Source: an uncultured Clostridia bacterium
Lineage (GTDB): Bacteria > Bacillota > Clostridia > Christensenellales > Borkfalkiaceae
Length of the DNA stretch: 30,827 bases
Reading direction: 5' to 3'
Assembly: GCA_947589585.1 (NCBI GenBank)
Contig: CANQCA010000004.1
Location: 1 to 30,827, forward strand
Positions within the stretch are counted from its first letter, which is position 1. Each line of letters opens with the position of its first letter. Both the position numbers and the translations under genes were made by a program. Below, piece by piece: positions 1 to 8,208 of this stretch. The notes beneath the pieces were generated by a model. The model was given only the letters and a program-made list of their open reading frames with translations. It was not told where the DNA came from and ran no database searches.

Positions 1-388
1 CGAAGGGGAAGAGGGAATAGCCCGTGTGCGGGAAGAGGAACAGGAAGGGGAGTTGGCCGAGAAGGGCGTAGACGGCGCGCTCCAAGCGCATTTCCCGCCC
101 GAAACGGCGGTAGAGGGCGAACACGAGGAGCAAAAACGCCGCCTGTACCCCCGCCGAGAGCGACGCCGCCGCGGAGAGCGCGGTCACCGACGCCGCCAAA
201 TGCCACGCGCACACGAGGAAGGGATCGAGCCCGCAGCACAGCGCGCCGAACATCAGCGCGAAGGAGAGGGGCTCGCACTGCGGAAGGGCGAGGTTCATGA
301 GCAGCATGGCGCAAAGAAGCGCAAGGTATTTGGCCGCCGCCCCGTAGGAAATTCGGATGCGGCTGAGGGGGAGAGACTTCACGTTCAT
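1..388 (-). CDS. Partial membrane protein, SpoIIE N-terminal-domain-like
   Basis: The first 129 codons of a minus-strand gene read without a stop from an ATG at 388 to the left edge. The product starts MNVKSLPLSRIRIS and is then very hydrophobic, with likely membrane segments near residues 21-35, 41-63, 64-92 and 108-120, and a basic loop at 93-104 (YRRFGREMRLER). The stretch around CEPLSFALMFGA resembles the repeated membrane helices at the start of SpoIIE, the sporulation phosphatase that activates sigma-F. The phosphatase domain would lie outside the window and cannot be checked. A TGTCGAA heptamer upstream, matching the core of the Spo0A box, fits a sporulation gene. The ribosome binding site is weak (AGGTG just before the ATG). 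It could be another polytopic membrane protein, so the SpoIIE name is an inference. It is divergent from the rest of the window and probably unrelated in function. Confidence 0.6.
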   Translation of the reverse strand, partial: MNVKSLPLSRIRISYGAAAKYLALLCAMLLMNLALPQCEPLSFALMFGALCCGLDPFLVCAWHLAASVTALSAAASLSAGVQAAFLLLVFALYRRFGREMRLERAVYALLGQLPFLFLFPHTGYSLFPF

Positions 389-412
389 GGAGCACCTACC
401 GTTTTTTTGGTA

Positions 413-418
413 ATTATA
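413..418 (-). promoter_or_regulatory. Possible -10 element of the SpoIIE-like gene
   Basis: On the minus strand this hexamer is TATAAT, a perfect sigma-A -10 match, about 25 bases upstream of the minus-strand ATG. No good -35 hexamer lies 16-18 bp further upstream. That is typical of promoters that need an activator such as Spo0A, but is also compatible with chance in AT-rich DNA. Confidence 0.35.
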
Positions 419-460
419 GGAAAAACGGAAAAGCTAACTTGCGGGGAATACGTCGGGATT

Positions 461-467
461 TGTCGAA
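461..467. promoter_or_regulatory. Spo0A-box-like heptamer
   Basis: The plus strand reads TTTGTCGAAGAA here, containing TGTCGAA, the core of the 0A box bound by phosphorylated Spo0A. It lies about 43-48 bp upstream of the minus-strand TATAAT, where an activator contacting RNA polymerase could sit. In Bacillus subtilis spoIIE is directly activated by Spo0A through such boxes. A 7-base match alone occurs by chance in a few percent of intergenic regions this size. Confidence 0.4.
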
Positions 468-681
468 GAAACGCCTTTTGCCCGCGCGCAAAAGGAAGGG
501 ATGAGGCGAACGGCGGAAAGATTATTGCATAAAAACTGCATATATAAATGAAAATATATGAATTTCGGATGAATTTATTTTTGATTTTTTCATTTTTTGT
601 TAATTTCTACAATTATACAAAATTATTATATAATGTAAAGCAAAAAATTATTTTTTTATGCAAAATCGACTTCATAATTGT

Positions 682-710
682 TTGACAATCGGTATAGAGC
701 GTGATAAAAT
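682..710 (+). promoter_or_regulatory. Sigma-A-type promoter of the surface-protein/Opp operon
   Basis: TTGACA at 682-687 is a perfect -35. A 17-bp spacer is followed by TAAAAT at 705-710, one mismatch from the -10 consensus. A TG dinucleotide one base upstream of the -10 makes it an extended -10. The upstream DNA is AT-rich. Predicted transcription start is near 717, giving a leader of about 84 bases before the first ATG. This is the only strong promoter seen for the plus-strand genes. Confidence 0.8.
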
Positions 711-748
711 TTGGATACCAAGATGGTGAGAGTGGCGGATTTTCGCGT

Positions 749-768
749 ATCATTGCAAATGCAATGAT
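749..768. promoter_or_regulatory. 20-bp palindrome in operon leader, candidate operator
   Basis: Two 9-base arms, ATCATTGCA and TGCAATGAT, are perfectly complementary around a central AA. The site begins about 32 bases after the predicted transcription start and ends 32 bases before the first ATG. As DNA it looks like a homodimeric repressor operator placed as a roadblock. As RNA it would form a short hairpin with no U-tract, so it is not an intrinsic terminator. Which role applies cannot be decided from the sequence. Confidence 0.5.
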
Positions 769-800
769 GTAAACTTATCAGAAAGATACGGTAAAAAAGT

Positions 801-1040
801 ATGGCGAAGAAGGAATATCCCGACGACGATAATCGAACGATCGTAAACATGAACGTCGAGGGGTTCGGGTGGTACGAGTCGGAGGAGCGCAAAAAGAGCA
901 AGCAAGCGCTTGCGGGAAAAAGCCGAAAAGAACGGCGCGCGCTCGCCCGTTCCGCGTACCTCACCGTTGCACTTCCGCTGATGTGCTTGCTCGTGGGAAT
1001 GGTAACGGTCTTTGCACTTCTCTATTTTGTTTGGTTATAA
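801..1040 (+). CDS. Small single-pass membrane protein, 79 aa, function unknown
   Basis: The product has an acidic start with DDDNRTIVNMNVEG, then a strongly basic segment (about residues 30-51, many Lys and Arg), and one hydrophobic C-terminal helix at about 52-79. The positive charges before the helix predict a cytoplasmic N-terminus and a tail-anchored topology. An in-frame TAA lies two codons before the ATG, so no in-frame start lies just upstream. The ribosome binding site is poor (GAAAGAT-like, well upstream), suggesting low expression. It is the first gene after the operon promoter, 51 bases before the first giant lipoprotein. No function is recognised. Short proteins with a related DD-RTI-(D/N)M motif are, as I recall, common in Clostridia, but I cannot verify that here. 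Roles in secretion or anchoring of the downstream proteins are speculation. Confidence 0.7.
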   Translation: MAKKEYPDDDNRTIVNMNVEGFGWYESEERKKSKQALAGKSRKERRALARSAYLTVALPLMCLLVGMVTVFALLYFVWL

Positions 1041-1079
1041 CTTCCGTATAAAAATTTATTGTGCTTTGTGCGGAAGAAC

Positions 1080-1085
1080 AGGAGG
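1080..1085 (+). promoter_or_regulatory. Ribosome binding site fixing the start of the 2328-aa lipoprotein
   Basis: A perfect AGGAGG lies 6 bases before the ATG at 1092. It decides against the in-frame ATG at 1059, which would add 11 residues in front of a normal lipoprotein signal peptide and has no such site. Confidence 0.85.
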
Positions 1086-1091
1086 TTAGAT

Positions 1092-4000
1092 ATGAAACGG
1101 TTCACCAAGAAGTTGTTCGCAGCCACATTGCTTGTGGTCGCCGCATTGTGTCTTGGGATCTTCGCCGCGTGCGGAGATTGGGGGAGACATGATGAGACCG
1201 ATACGACGACGGTCACGGTCGATTTTAAGGGCGGCGTATGGAACGGCGAATCTTCGGCATCCTTTACGATGGACGCCGACGGCGACCTCGTTGCTGTGCT
1301 TGAAGAAAAGGGCTATCAAGATGCGACCAAAGTAGGTTACGAGTTCGCAGGATGGGAGCTGCCTGAAAAGACGGGCGACAAATATGCTGCGGCAATTACG
1401 GTCGCGGCGAAGTGGGACGCCATTTCCTATACGATTACTTATAAATATGACGGCGGCGAACTTGCCGATGGCGTAACCAACCCCGCCACATATACCATTG
1501 AGGACGAAGTCGAATTCGCTGCGCCCGAGAGAGAGGGCTTCCAGTTCGAGGGCTGGGTGGTAGAAGAGACCGATGCGCCCATTGAAGGCGTAGCCGCAGG
1601 ATCTATGGGCAATATTACTGTAAAGGCGACGTGGAGCCCCGTGCAGGCGGTCGTCACGCTCTATCTGCCCGGGAGCGACGAACCCTATCTCGATGTTCTG
1701 ACGTTCGATTATGATGAAGAAGTCACTTTCACCCAAGAGCTTATCGATGAGATTACCCAAGACCTCACGGACGAGGGGCTTGTGTATGTTGGGTTGTTGA
1801 ATGAAGACGGCACCCTTTTTGAGGAAGGGACGAAGGTCACCGAGCCGCAAAATCTGCGCGTCACGATCGACCTTTACAGCAATGGTATGCAATTCGAGGA
1901 AAAGACGCCCGACGCTTACACCCCTAATACGGAGATCAATTTCTCGGATCACTACTACGCCGCTTCCATCACAAACGAAGACCTTAACGGCAAAACTGCG
2001 CTCTATTATCCTTCCTATTATAATGGAAAGCCCGTCGAGGTCATTCTCGACGCGACCAATCTGAACGCGCAAAACGAGAGCGAAAAAATCTATTTCTCCA
2101 CGCTCGTCTCCGCATACATTCCGACGAACGTCAAGCTCATCTGGAATGCGGGGGATAATGCCAATTATTACGGTCTCTTCAATGGCGCCGCCGCACTCGA
2201 AAAAGTGACGTTCGGTGCAAACAGCAAACTGCAGGAGATCCACGACGTTGCGATGTTCAAGAACACCGCAAGCCTCACCTCGGTGGAGCTTCCCGACAGC
2301 TTGGAGTACATTACGACGGCTTCCCAAAACGGTCTCTTTAGCGGTACGGTAGGGCTTACTTCTTTCCGCGTGCCGAAGGCGCTCAAGAAGTTGCCGCAGA
2401 ATACGCTTGCGGGTGCGGAAGGGCTCACCTCTTTCACCATTCCCGAAGGAGCGGAGCTCACCGAGATCGGCTCGTTCGGAGGGAAATACGCGGGCGTTAC
2501 TGCGCTTGATTTTTCGAATGCGACCAAACTCACCAAGTTGCCAAATCTTACGCCCTTCTATAATGTAGCGACGTTCAAATTCCCCGATTCGCTCGAGGAG
2601 ATCGGCACATTTGCAAATCAACAGAACCCGAACACGGTCGCGACCGAACTCGACTTCTCCAAGACGAAGATCGAAAATTTCGGCAGCAATACATTCCAAT
2701 ACATGACCGCGCTTGCTACGGTGAAGTTCCCCGCGACCCTCACGACGGTGGGACAGCGTCTCTTCGGCGCGAACAATGGTGCAAATACGCACATCACCGA
2801 ACTCGACTTCTCGGGTACACAACTCCAAACTGTCCCCGAACTTGCGTTCGCGGATATGACCGCGCTCGAGACGGTGAAATTCCCCGCGACGCTCAAGACG
2901 CTCGGCACGACTGAACGCACCATGGACACGAACATTAAGGGTAATTCTAGCGCCGCCGTGTTTTACAATAGCTCCGCAGTGAGGAGCATTTCGTTCAACG
3001 GCGCGGAACTCTCAACGCTTGGCGATTATGCCCTGTACAATCTTCCGCAACTCGGCGACGTCTCCGTCACGATCGCGGCGGGCGGCAAGATGGGTGCGTA
3101 TGTATTTGCGAACTCGGGATCCGCGAACACGGTCTCCGTCACACTTGGGTCGGGGGCGACGGTTTCGCACGCTGCGTTCTTCTTTGCGCAGGCGCTCACG
3201 CTCGAACTCAACGGCTTTGAGACCTTCGGCGGTGAGATAATCGCCACCAAGCCGGGTCAAGGTTCGAGCCCCGCGACGACCGACGATATTGACGCGCTTA
3301 AGATTGGCACAGTCGGCGGTCTTTTTGTCACTACTACAACGATTGCAGACTTTTCCAAATACCCCGTGCTTTCCGGTTCGACCGTAAAGACCGTGCGGTT
3401 CAATAGCGCGCTCACCGAGCTCAAGAATTTCGCCTTTGCGCTCTCTTCTGCAGTTCCCGAATTTGCCAATGCTGACAGGGTGACGACATGCGGCGCTTAC
3501 CTCTTCTATAAGAGCAATATCACCAGCATCAATTTTGAAAACACGCCCTTCAAGAACATCACCGAAAAAATGTTCTACGGCAGTGAAAATTTGGCGACCA
3601 TTACCGGTGGTTGGGACTTGCTTGAAGAAGTGGAAACGGGCGCATTCGTCGGAACGGGCGTTACGGCGTTCACGATCGGCCGCAACCTCACCTATATCGA
3701 CCCGACGGCGTTCACCTCGGGCACGGTGAGCTATACGGTCGGCACGACCAACTCGAACTACGAGCAAGCGACCAACGAAGAGGGCGACACCGAGTATATC
3801 CTTTATAAGAATGAAGGCGACGTCTCCATCTTCTACGATGCGAAACTTGCAGGCGATGAGGACTTCGAGCGTGATTTCACCGCGACGGAGCTCGAGCTCA
3901 CCGTGCTCGGCAACGCGTATGCGGGCAACACGCACCTTACGGGCATCAAGATGCCTGCCTCGATCACGGAAGTTTCCGACGGCGCATTTGCGAACTGCAC

Positions 4001-7000
4001 GGCGCTCGTGTATGCTCAATTTGCGGGCGCACTTACAAAAATCGGCGCAAACGCATTTGAAAACTGCACCTCGCTTCTTACATTCGAGATCCCCACGGGC
4101 GTTACGACGATCGGCGAAAAGGCCTTCTATAACACGGGTCTCACGGAGCTCACGGCGGACGAAGGCAGCGAGCTTGCAAGCATCGGCGCGAGCGCGTTCG
4201 AGGGCACCAAGCTCAAGTCCGTCGATCTCTCCGCGGCGACGAAGTTCGAAGGGTTTGGCGAAAAAGCATTCGCCAATCTCGACCCCGAGCTCGGGGATGA
4301 GGAGACCTTCTCCTTTAAGTTCCCCACGGAGGCCACCGAGAAATTTGAGGGCCTTCCCGCCAGCCTCTTCCAGAACGATACTTGCCTCACCGCAATCGAA
4401 ATTCCCGCATACATCACGACGTTTGAGGCGGGCGTGTTTACGGGTACAGGACTCACTTCACTCTCGTTTGCACCCGGCAGCAAGATGTCGACGTTCGGCC
4501 GCGGCGCGCTTACGGGATTGCACATCACAGAGCTTTCCCTGCCCGACGGGCTTACCTCGATCGGCAAGGCGGCGTTCGCCGGCATGACCGAACTTGAAAG
4601 CATTGTTATTCCCGCAAACGCCGTAATCGAAGCGGGGACGGCTACAACCGGCGCAAACCGCGGCGCATTTGTGGGCTGCACGGCGCTTACCACAGTGGAA
4701 TTCAAGGGGACAGAAGTCACCGTTCCCGACTACACCTTCTACGGCTGCACCTCGCTTGCGACGGTGAACTTTGCAAACGTGGAGAAAATCGGCCTTGCGG
4801 CGTTCTACAATACGGGCTTTGAGAGCGTCACGCTCGGTGCCATTAAAAACATCGGCAAGGCGGCATTTGCGGGAAGCACACAGCTCACGACCTTGACGAT
4901 CGACGCTGCGGCGACGTTTGAAAACGGCACGACTAGTACACTCGGCAAGGATACCGGCGCATTCGCAGGCTGCACACAACTCGCTACGGTCAACATTACA
5001 CAAACGGCAGCCGTAGACGGCGACGCGGCAGCTTCCGCAAAACTTACGGTTGGCGACTATACCTTCTATAACTGCACCGCGCTCGATACCATCGATTTCA
5101 CGAAAGTGGGCTCGGTCGGCAAGGCGGGCTTTACGAATGCAAGTTTCGCTACTGCTGCAACCAACGACCTTTCGGGGCTCTCTGCCATCGGCACAGCAGC
5201 ATTCGCCGGGACCGGACTGAAGGCGATCACGATCTCCTCTAACGTTGAGTTGACGAAAGGCACTTCGAGTACGACCAGTGATACCCGCGGTCCTTTCAGT
5301 ACCTGCACGAGCCTTGCTTCGGTCACGATCATCAAGAGCGGCGATACCCTTCTCGCGATCCCTGATTTCTGCTTCTACAACAGCCATGCGCTTCGGACGT
5401 TCGACTTTACCAACGTCTCGACGATCGGCAAAGAAGCGTTTGAAATCAGTGCCTACAATGTGGAGAACGGGTTCGTTGATGCGACGCTCAACCTCTCCGG
5501 TGTTACGGAGATCGGCGAAAAGGCGTTCCAGTATCAGACGCTTGCCGCGGTCACCTTCAAAGATAACGTTTCAATCGGCAAGACCGCTTTCTATGGTTGC
5601 AAAAAGCTCACCGCGCTTACGCTTCCGCAGGGCGTTTCGATCACGGCGGGTTCGGGCGAAAGCGCGGGTGCATTCGGGCAGTGTATCTTGCTCGCCGAGG
5701 TCAAGTTTGCGGCGGGAGCCGAAGATATCGTAATTCCCGCGTACACGTTCGTCGCTTGCGAAGAGCTCGCGACGGTCGACTTTACGAAGATCAAGACGAT
5801 CGGTAACTATGCTTTCAAGGGTTGCGCTCTTACGAGCGTCACGCTGAAGTCGGGTGCGACGGTCGGCACGAATGCCTTTGAGGGGTGCGCCGATCTCACA
5901 ACGTTCAACCTTGCGGAAGATGCGGAGGATTTCGCGGTTCCCGGCAGCGCGTTTAAGAACTGCGCCGCGCTCGAATCTTTCCCGTTCGACAAGGTAAAGA
6001 CGATCGGCTCGAACGCCTTCGATGGCTGCGCGTCGCTCACCGAGGTGACATTTGCGCAGGAGGTGACACTCGGCAACTACGCGTTCCAGAACTGCACCGC
6101 GCTCGCAAAAGTGGACTTTGAGCACGTCACTGCGATTGGTACGAGCGCGTTTGCAGGCTGTGCTGCGCTTATGGAAGCGGTGGCAAGACCCAGCTCTGCC
6201 ACCGGCCACGCCGTTGCGGGCACTGCATTCCAAAATTGCACTTCCCTGATCACCGTGACCATTCCGAGCACCATCACGTCGATCGGCTCGAACGCGTTCC
6301 AGTATTGCTACAGGCTCGTCGTCGTTATCAATCAGAGTACGCTTTCACTTACGAAAGGCACAACTGCCAACGGCGCGGTCGCACAGTATGCAAAAGTTAT
6401 CGTCAATAGTGAGGCGGAAGCCACCGCGCTCTCCAAGACGAAGGACGGCAACTTCATGGTGCTGAAAGAGACGGCGGATGCGGGCACCGACACCTATTCC
6501 GTGATTGCCTATCTCGGCAAGAGCACAGATGGTTCTGTGACTTTCCCCGCAGAACTCACCCTTGACGACAAAACAGAAAGCGGCACGAAGGTTACGCAGT
6601 ACGCGCTGTACGACTATCTCTTCTATAAGAACACTACGATCAAGAATGTAACGCTCACCGACGCCGTCACTGCGATCGGCAAGGCGGCGTTCAACGGGTC
6701 GTCGGTCGAAACGGTCAACAACATCCCCGCGGGTTGCACCGTTGCGGCGGGCACGACGGCCGGTGAGGGCGCGTTTGAAAATTGCGCGAAGCTCAAGAGC
6801 GTCACCTTTGCGGCGACGGCGTGGGATGTTCCCGACTACGCCTTTGCGAATTGCACACAGCTCGGCGCCGATGCGGAAGATCCCGGCTTTGACTTCACGA
6901 AGGTCAAGGCGATCGGCGTGGCTGCGTTCCTGAACACGGGCTTTAAGTCGGTCACTCTCCCTGCGACCGCGACGCTCGCAGATAAGAATTCATCTTCCGG

Positions 7001-8078
7001 CGGTTCGTTCGGGAAGTGCCTCGCTCTCACGACCGTTACATTTAACAGCACGTCGATGAATGTTCCCGCATACTCCTTCTACGGCTGCACGAGCCTCAAG
7101 ACGGTCAACTTTGAGAATGTAACAAACATCGGAAAGGCGGCATTCTACAACACGGGTTTTGTGACGCTCAAGCTCAACTCGACCACCACGATCTTTTCGG
7201 ATACGTCCTCTTCCAATGCCGCGTTCGGCAGCTGCACGAGCCTTACCACCTTCGAGTTCATCGACAAGGGAAGGTGGACGGCGATCCCCGACAATATGTT
7301 CAACGGTGCACCGCTTGAAAAGTACAATGCGAGCGACACGGAGAACGTTGTGTTGACAGGGGTCACCACGATCGGGCAATACGCGTTCAAAGGAACGAGC
7401 ATCGCCTCGGTCAAGATCCCCGCGAGCGTCACGTCGATCGGCAACTACGCATTCCAAGATTGCGCTTCGCTCACGACGGTGGAATTCGAAGCACCCGCGG
7501 CGGAGGCGCAGCCGCAAGATCTTGCGATCGGCAATAGCGCGTTCTATGGTTCGGGCATCACAGCCATCACGCTTCCCGCCCGCGTCAACTCGCTCGGCAC
7601 AGGCGTGTTCCAGAATTGCGCCTCGCTCCTGACGGCGGATCTCAGTGCGGCGAATCTCACGGAGCTCAATACAAGTTTGTTCCAGGGCTGCACGGTACTC
7701 ACCACGGTGAAACTTCCCACCAAGCTTGCGGCAGGCGGATTGGATAAAGCTTTTCTCTTCAAGGAATGCACTGCGCTCACCGATATTTGGTATGACGGCG
7801 ATGCCGTGCTCACAGCGCCGACGCAGAAAACTACGAGAAGCGGTAAAACCAAAAAGTACAATCAAATCTTCCTCGGGATCGAACATGAGGTCACATTCCA
7901 CGTGAAAGACGCTACGCAATATGCAGATACGTGGGGCACCGACCCTCAACAGTTCGTCACTTCGAGCGGCGCCGCGAACGGCGGTAAGGCGACGTTCGTC
8001 ACAATCGAGACCGAGCCGTCGCCTCAGCCGGGCGGACCCGGGACGGACACGGGCACGGGCGCGGGTGATGACGCGTAA
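1092..8078 (+). CDS. Giant BspA-like LRR_5 surface lipoprotein, 2328 aa
   Basis: The lipoprotein signal peptide has a basic start (MKRFTKK), a hydrophobic core and a lipobox ending FAAC with the lipidated Cys at 27, so the protein should be tethered to the outer face of the membrane. Two InlB/Listeria-Bacteroides repeats follow at about 40-109 and 112-182, with typical GYEFAGW and GFQFEGW cores. From about 300 to 2270 the protein is a long array of LRR_5 (BspA/Treponema pallidum type) repeats of the form IG-AF-NCT-L-V-P. Between about 1180 and 2055 a larger unit recurs. The end (about 2290-2328) is a Pro/Gly/Thr-rich tail without membrane segment or LPXTG. Family members bind host proteins or other bacteria, but the ligand here is unknown. 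It lies between the 79-aa gene and the LRR-subtilase, probably co-transcribed. Its length is far above typical BspA proteins, and no frameshift is evident. Confidence 0.9.
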   Translation: MKRFTKKLFAATLLVVAALCLGIFAACGDWGRHDETDTTTVTVDFKGGVWNGESSASFTMDADGDLVAVLEEKGYQDATKVGYEFAGWELPEKTGDKYAAAITVAAKWDAISYTITYKYDGGELADGVTNPATYTIEDEVEFAAPEREGFQFEGWVVEETDAPIEGVAAGSMGNITVKATWSPVQAVVTLYLPGSDEPYLDVLTFDYDEEVTFTQELIDEITQDLTDEGLVYVGLLNEDGTLFEEGTKVTEPQNLRVTIDLYSNGMQFEEKTPDAYTPNTEINFSDHYYAASITNEDLNGKTALYYPSYYNGKPVEVILDATNLNAQNESEKIYFSTLVSAYIPTNVKLIWNAGDNANYYGLFNGAAALEKVTFGANSKLQEIHDVAMFKNTASLTSVELPDSLEYITTASQNGLFSGTVGLTSFRVPKALKKLPQNTLAGAEGLTSFTIPEGAELTEIGSFGGKYAGVTALDFSNATKLTKLPNLTPFYNVATFKFPDSLEEIGTFANQQNPNTVATELDFSKTKIENFGSNTFQYMTALATVKFPATLTTVGQRLFGANNGANTHITELDFSGTQLQTVPELAFADMTALETVKFPATLKTLGTTERTMDTNIKGNSSAAVFYNSSAVRSISFNGAELSTLGDYALYNLPQLGDVSVTIAAGGKMGAYVFANSGSANTVSVTLGSGATVSHAAFFFAQALTLELNGFETFGGEIIATKPGQGSSPATTDDIDALKIGTVGGLFVTTTTIADFSKYPVLSGSTVKTVRFNSALTELKNFAFALSSAVPEFANADRVTTCGAYLFYKSNITSINFENTPFKNITEKMFYGSENLATITGGWDLLEEVETGAFVGTGVTAFTIGRNLTYIDPTAFTSGTVSYTVGTTNSNYEQATNEEGDTEYILYKNEGDVSIFYDAKLAGDEDFERDFTATELELTVLGNAYAGNTHLTGIKMPASITEVSDGAFANCTALVYAQFAGALTKIGANAFENCTSLLTFEIPTGVTTIGEKAFYNTGLTELTADEGSELASIGASAFEGTKLKSVDLSAATKFEGFGEKAFANLDPELGDEETFSFKFPTEATEKFEGLPASLFQNDTCLTAIEIPAYITTFEAGVFTGTGLTSLSFAPGSKMSTFGRGALTGLHITELSLPDGLTSIGKAAFAGMTELESIVIPANAVIEAGTATTGANRGAFVGCTALTTVEFKGTEVTVPDYTFYGCTSLATVNFANVEKIGLAAFYNTGFESVTLGAIKNIGKAAFAGSTQLTTLTIDAAATFENGTTSTLGKDTGAFAGCTQLATVNITQTAAVDGDAAASAKLTVGDYTFYNCTALDTIDFTKVGSVGKAGFTNASFATAATNDLSGLSAIGTAAFAGTGLKAITISSNVELTKGTSSTTSDTRGPFSTCTSLASVTIIKSGDTLLAIPDFCFYNSHALRTFDFTNVSTIGKEAFEISAYNVENGFVDATLNLSGVTEIGEKAFQYQTLAAVTFKDNVSIGKTAFYGCKKLTALTLPQGVSITAGSGESAGAFGQCILLAEVKFAAGAEDIVIPAYTFVACEELATVDFTKIKTIGNYAFKGCALTSVTLKSGATVGTNAFEGCADLTTFNLAEDAEDFAVPGSAFKNCAALESFPFDKVKTIGSNAFDGCASLTEVTFAQEVTLGNYAFQNCTALAKVDFEHVTAIGTSAFAGCAALMEAVARPSSATGHAVAGTAFQNCTSLITVTIPSTITSIGSNAFQYCYRLVVVINQSTLSLTKGTTANGAVAQYAKVIVNSEAEATALSKTKDGNFMVLKETADAGTDTYSVIAYLGKSTDGSVTFPAELTLDDKTESGTKVTQYALYDYLFYKNTTIKNVTLTDAVTAIGKAAFNGSSVETVNNIPAGCTVAAGTTAGEGAFENCAKLKSVTFAATAWDVPDYAFANCTQLGADAEDPGFDFTKVKAIGVAAFLNTGFKSVTLPATATLADKNSSSGGSFGKCLALTTVTFNSTSMNVPAYSFYGCTSLKTVNFENVTNIGKAAFYNTGFVTLKLNSTTTIFSDTSSSNAAFGSCTSLTTFEFIDKGRWTAIPDNMFNGAPLEKYNASDTENVVLTGVTTIGQYAFKGTSIASVKIPASVTSIGNYAFQDCASLTTVEFEAPAAEAQPQDLAIGNSAFYGSGITAITLPARVNSLGTGVFQNCASLLTADLSAANLTELNTSLFQGCTVLTTVKLPTKLAAGGLDKAFLFKECTALTDIWYDGDAVLTAPTQKTTRSGKTKKYNQIFLGIEHEVTFHVKDATQYADTWGTDPQQFVTSSGAANGGKATFVTIETEPSPQPGGPGTDTGTGAGDDA
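4636..7250 (+). repeat. Higher-order repeats inside the LRR_5 array
   Basis: Within residues about 1180-2055 a compound unit recurs in diverged copies. It is an IG-AAF-TGF-SVTL strand, a Ser/Thr/Gly-rich loop, a GAF-CT-L-V-F repeat, then VPDYTFYGCTSL-TVNF. Loop copies are seen near 4636, 4930, 5262, 5650, 6755, 6985 and 7206. The DNA around 4729-4828 and 7063-7170 stays visibly similar, both encoding FYGCTSL followed by an AAFYNTGF segment. This indicates growth by internal duplication. Confidence 0.65.
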
Positions 8079-8118
8079 ACGCGGAAAAATTTCACAATAA
8101 TTGAATAAAAAAAGGCAC

Positions 8119-8146
8119 GTTTCCCTCCCGATTTTCGGGGGGGAAC
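8119..8146. other. GC-rich stem-loop between the giant lipoprotein and subtilase genes
   Basis: In the 130-base gap a pyrimidine arm at 8119-8130 can pair with the G-rich arm at 8136-8146, with two G-T pairs and a small loop around ATTTT. There is no T-run after it on the plus strand, so it is not a plausible rightward terminator. It may be an mRNA stabilising or processing element that sets different levels of the two giant proteins. Nothing else is seen in this gap except the subtilase ribosome binding site. Confidence 0.35.
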
Positions 8147-8197
8147 AGGTGCTTGAAAGACGGAAACACAAAAACATCGCCCGCGATCTTCGCGGTC

Positions 8198-8203
8198 AGG
8201 AGG
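8198..8203 (+). promoter_or_regulatory. Ribosome binding site deciding a TTG start for the subtilase
   Basis: AGGAGG sits 5 bases before TTG at 8209, where a textbook secretory signal peptide begins (MKKLAISLL). The in-frame TTG at 8101 has no ribosome binding site and would put 36 unlikely residues in front of the signal peptide. Confidence 0.85.
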
Positions 8204-8208
8204 TTACT

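Larger units (their letters stand above)
389..800. other. Divergent intergenic region, AT-rich core
   Basis: This 412-base gap separates the minus-strand SpoIIE-like gene from the plus-strand operon. Its left third has ordinary composition and holds the candidate TATAAT and 0A box of the leftward gene. The middle (about 530-660) is very AT-rich with many A- and T-tracts, no credible ORF, and a near-palindromic A6/T7 run around 642-662. It could act as an UP element or curved DNA for the rightward promoter. The right part holds that promoter and a leader with a perfect-arm palindrome. No tRNA, riboswitch fold or other RNA gene was recognised. Confidence 0.6.

Noticed and set aside
26..532. A 168-codon plus-strand open frame at the left edge
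   Set aside because: The translation is Glu/Arg-rich and featureless, while the opposite strand encodes a hydrophobic membrane protein with a plausible ATG and promoter.
642..662. A6/T7 near-palindrome in the intergenic region, considered as a bidirectional terminator
   Set aside because: No gene ends here on either strand and the stem is purely A-T, so it is better explained as AT-rich promoter-upstream DNA.
1041..1076. Inverted repeat CTTCCG...CGGAAG after the 79-aa gene, considered as a terminator
   Set aside because: Only 6-base arms with a 24-base AT-rich loop and no T-run follow, so it should not stop transcription.
4636..7250. Repetitive DNA considered as a CRISPR or mobile-element repeat
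   Set aside because: The periodicity follows codons of the LRR array, copies are diverged at third positions, and the reading frame is unbroken.
8101..8208. Upstream in-frame TTG as start of the subtilase
   Set aside because: It lacks a ribosome binding site and would bury the signal peptide behind 36 residues. AGGAGG and the signal sequence favour TTG at 8209.
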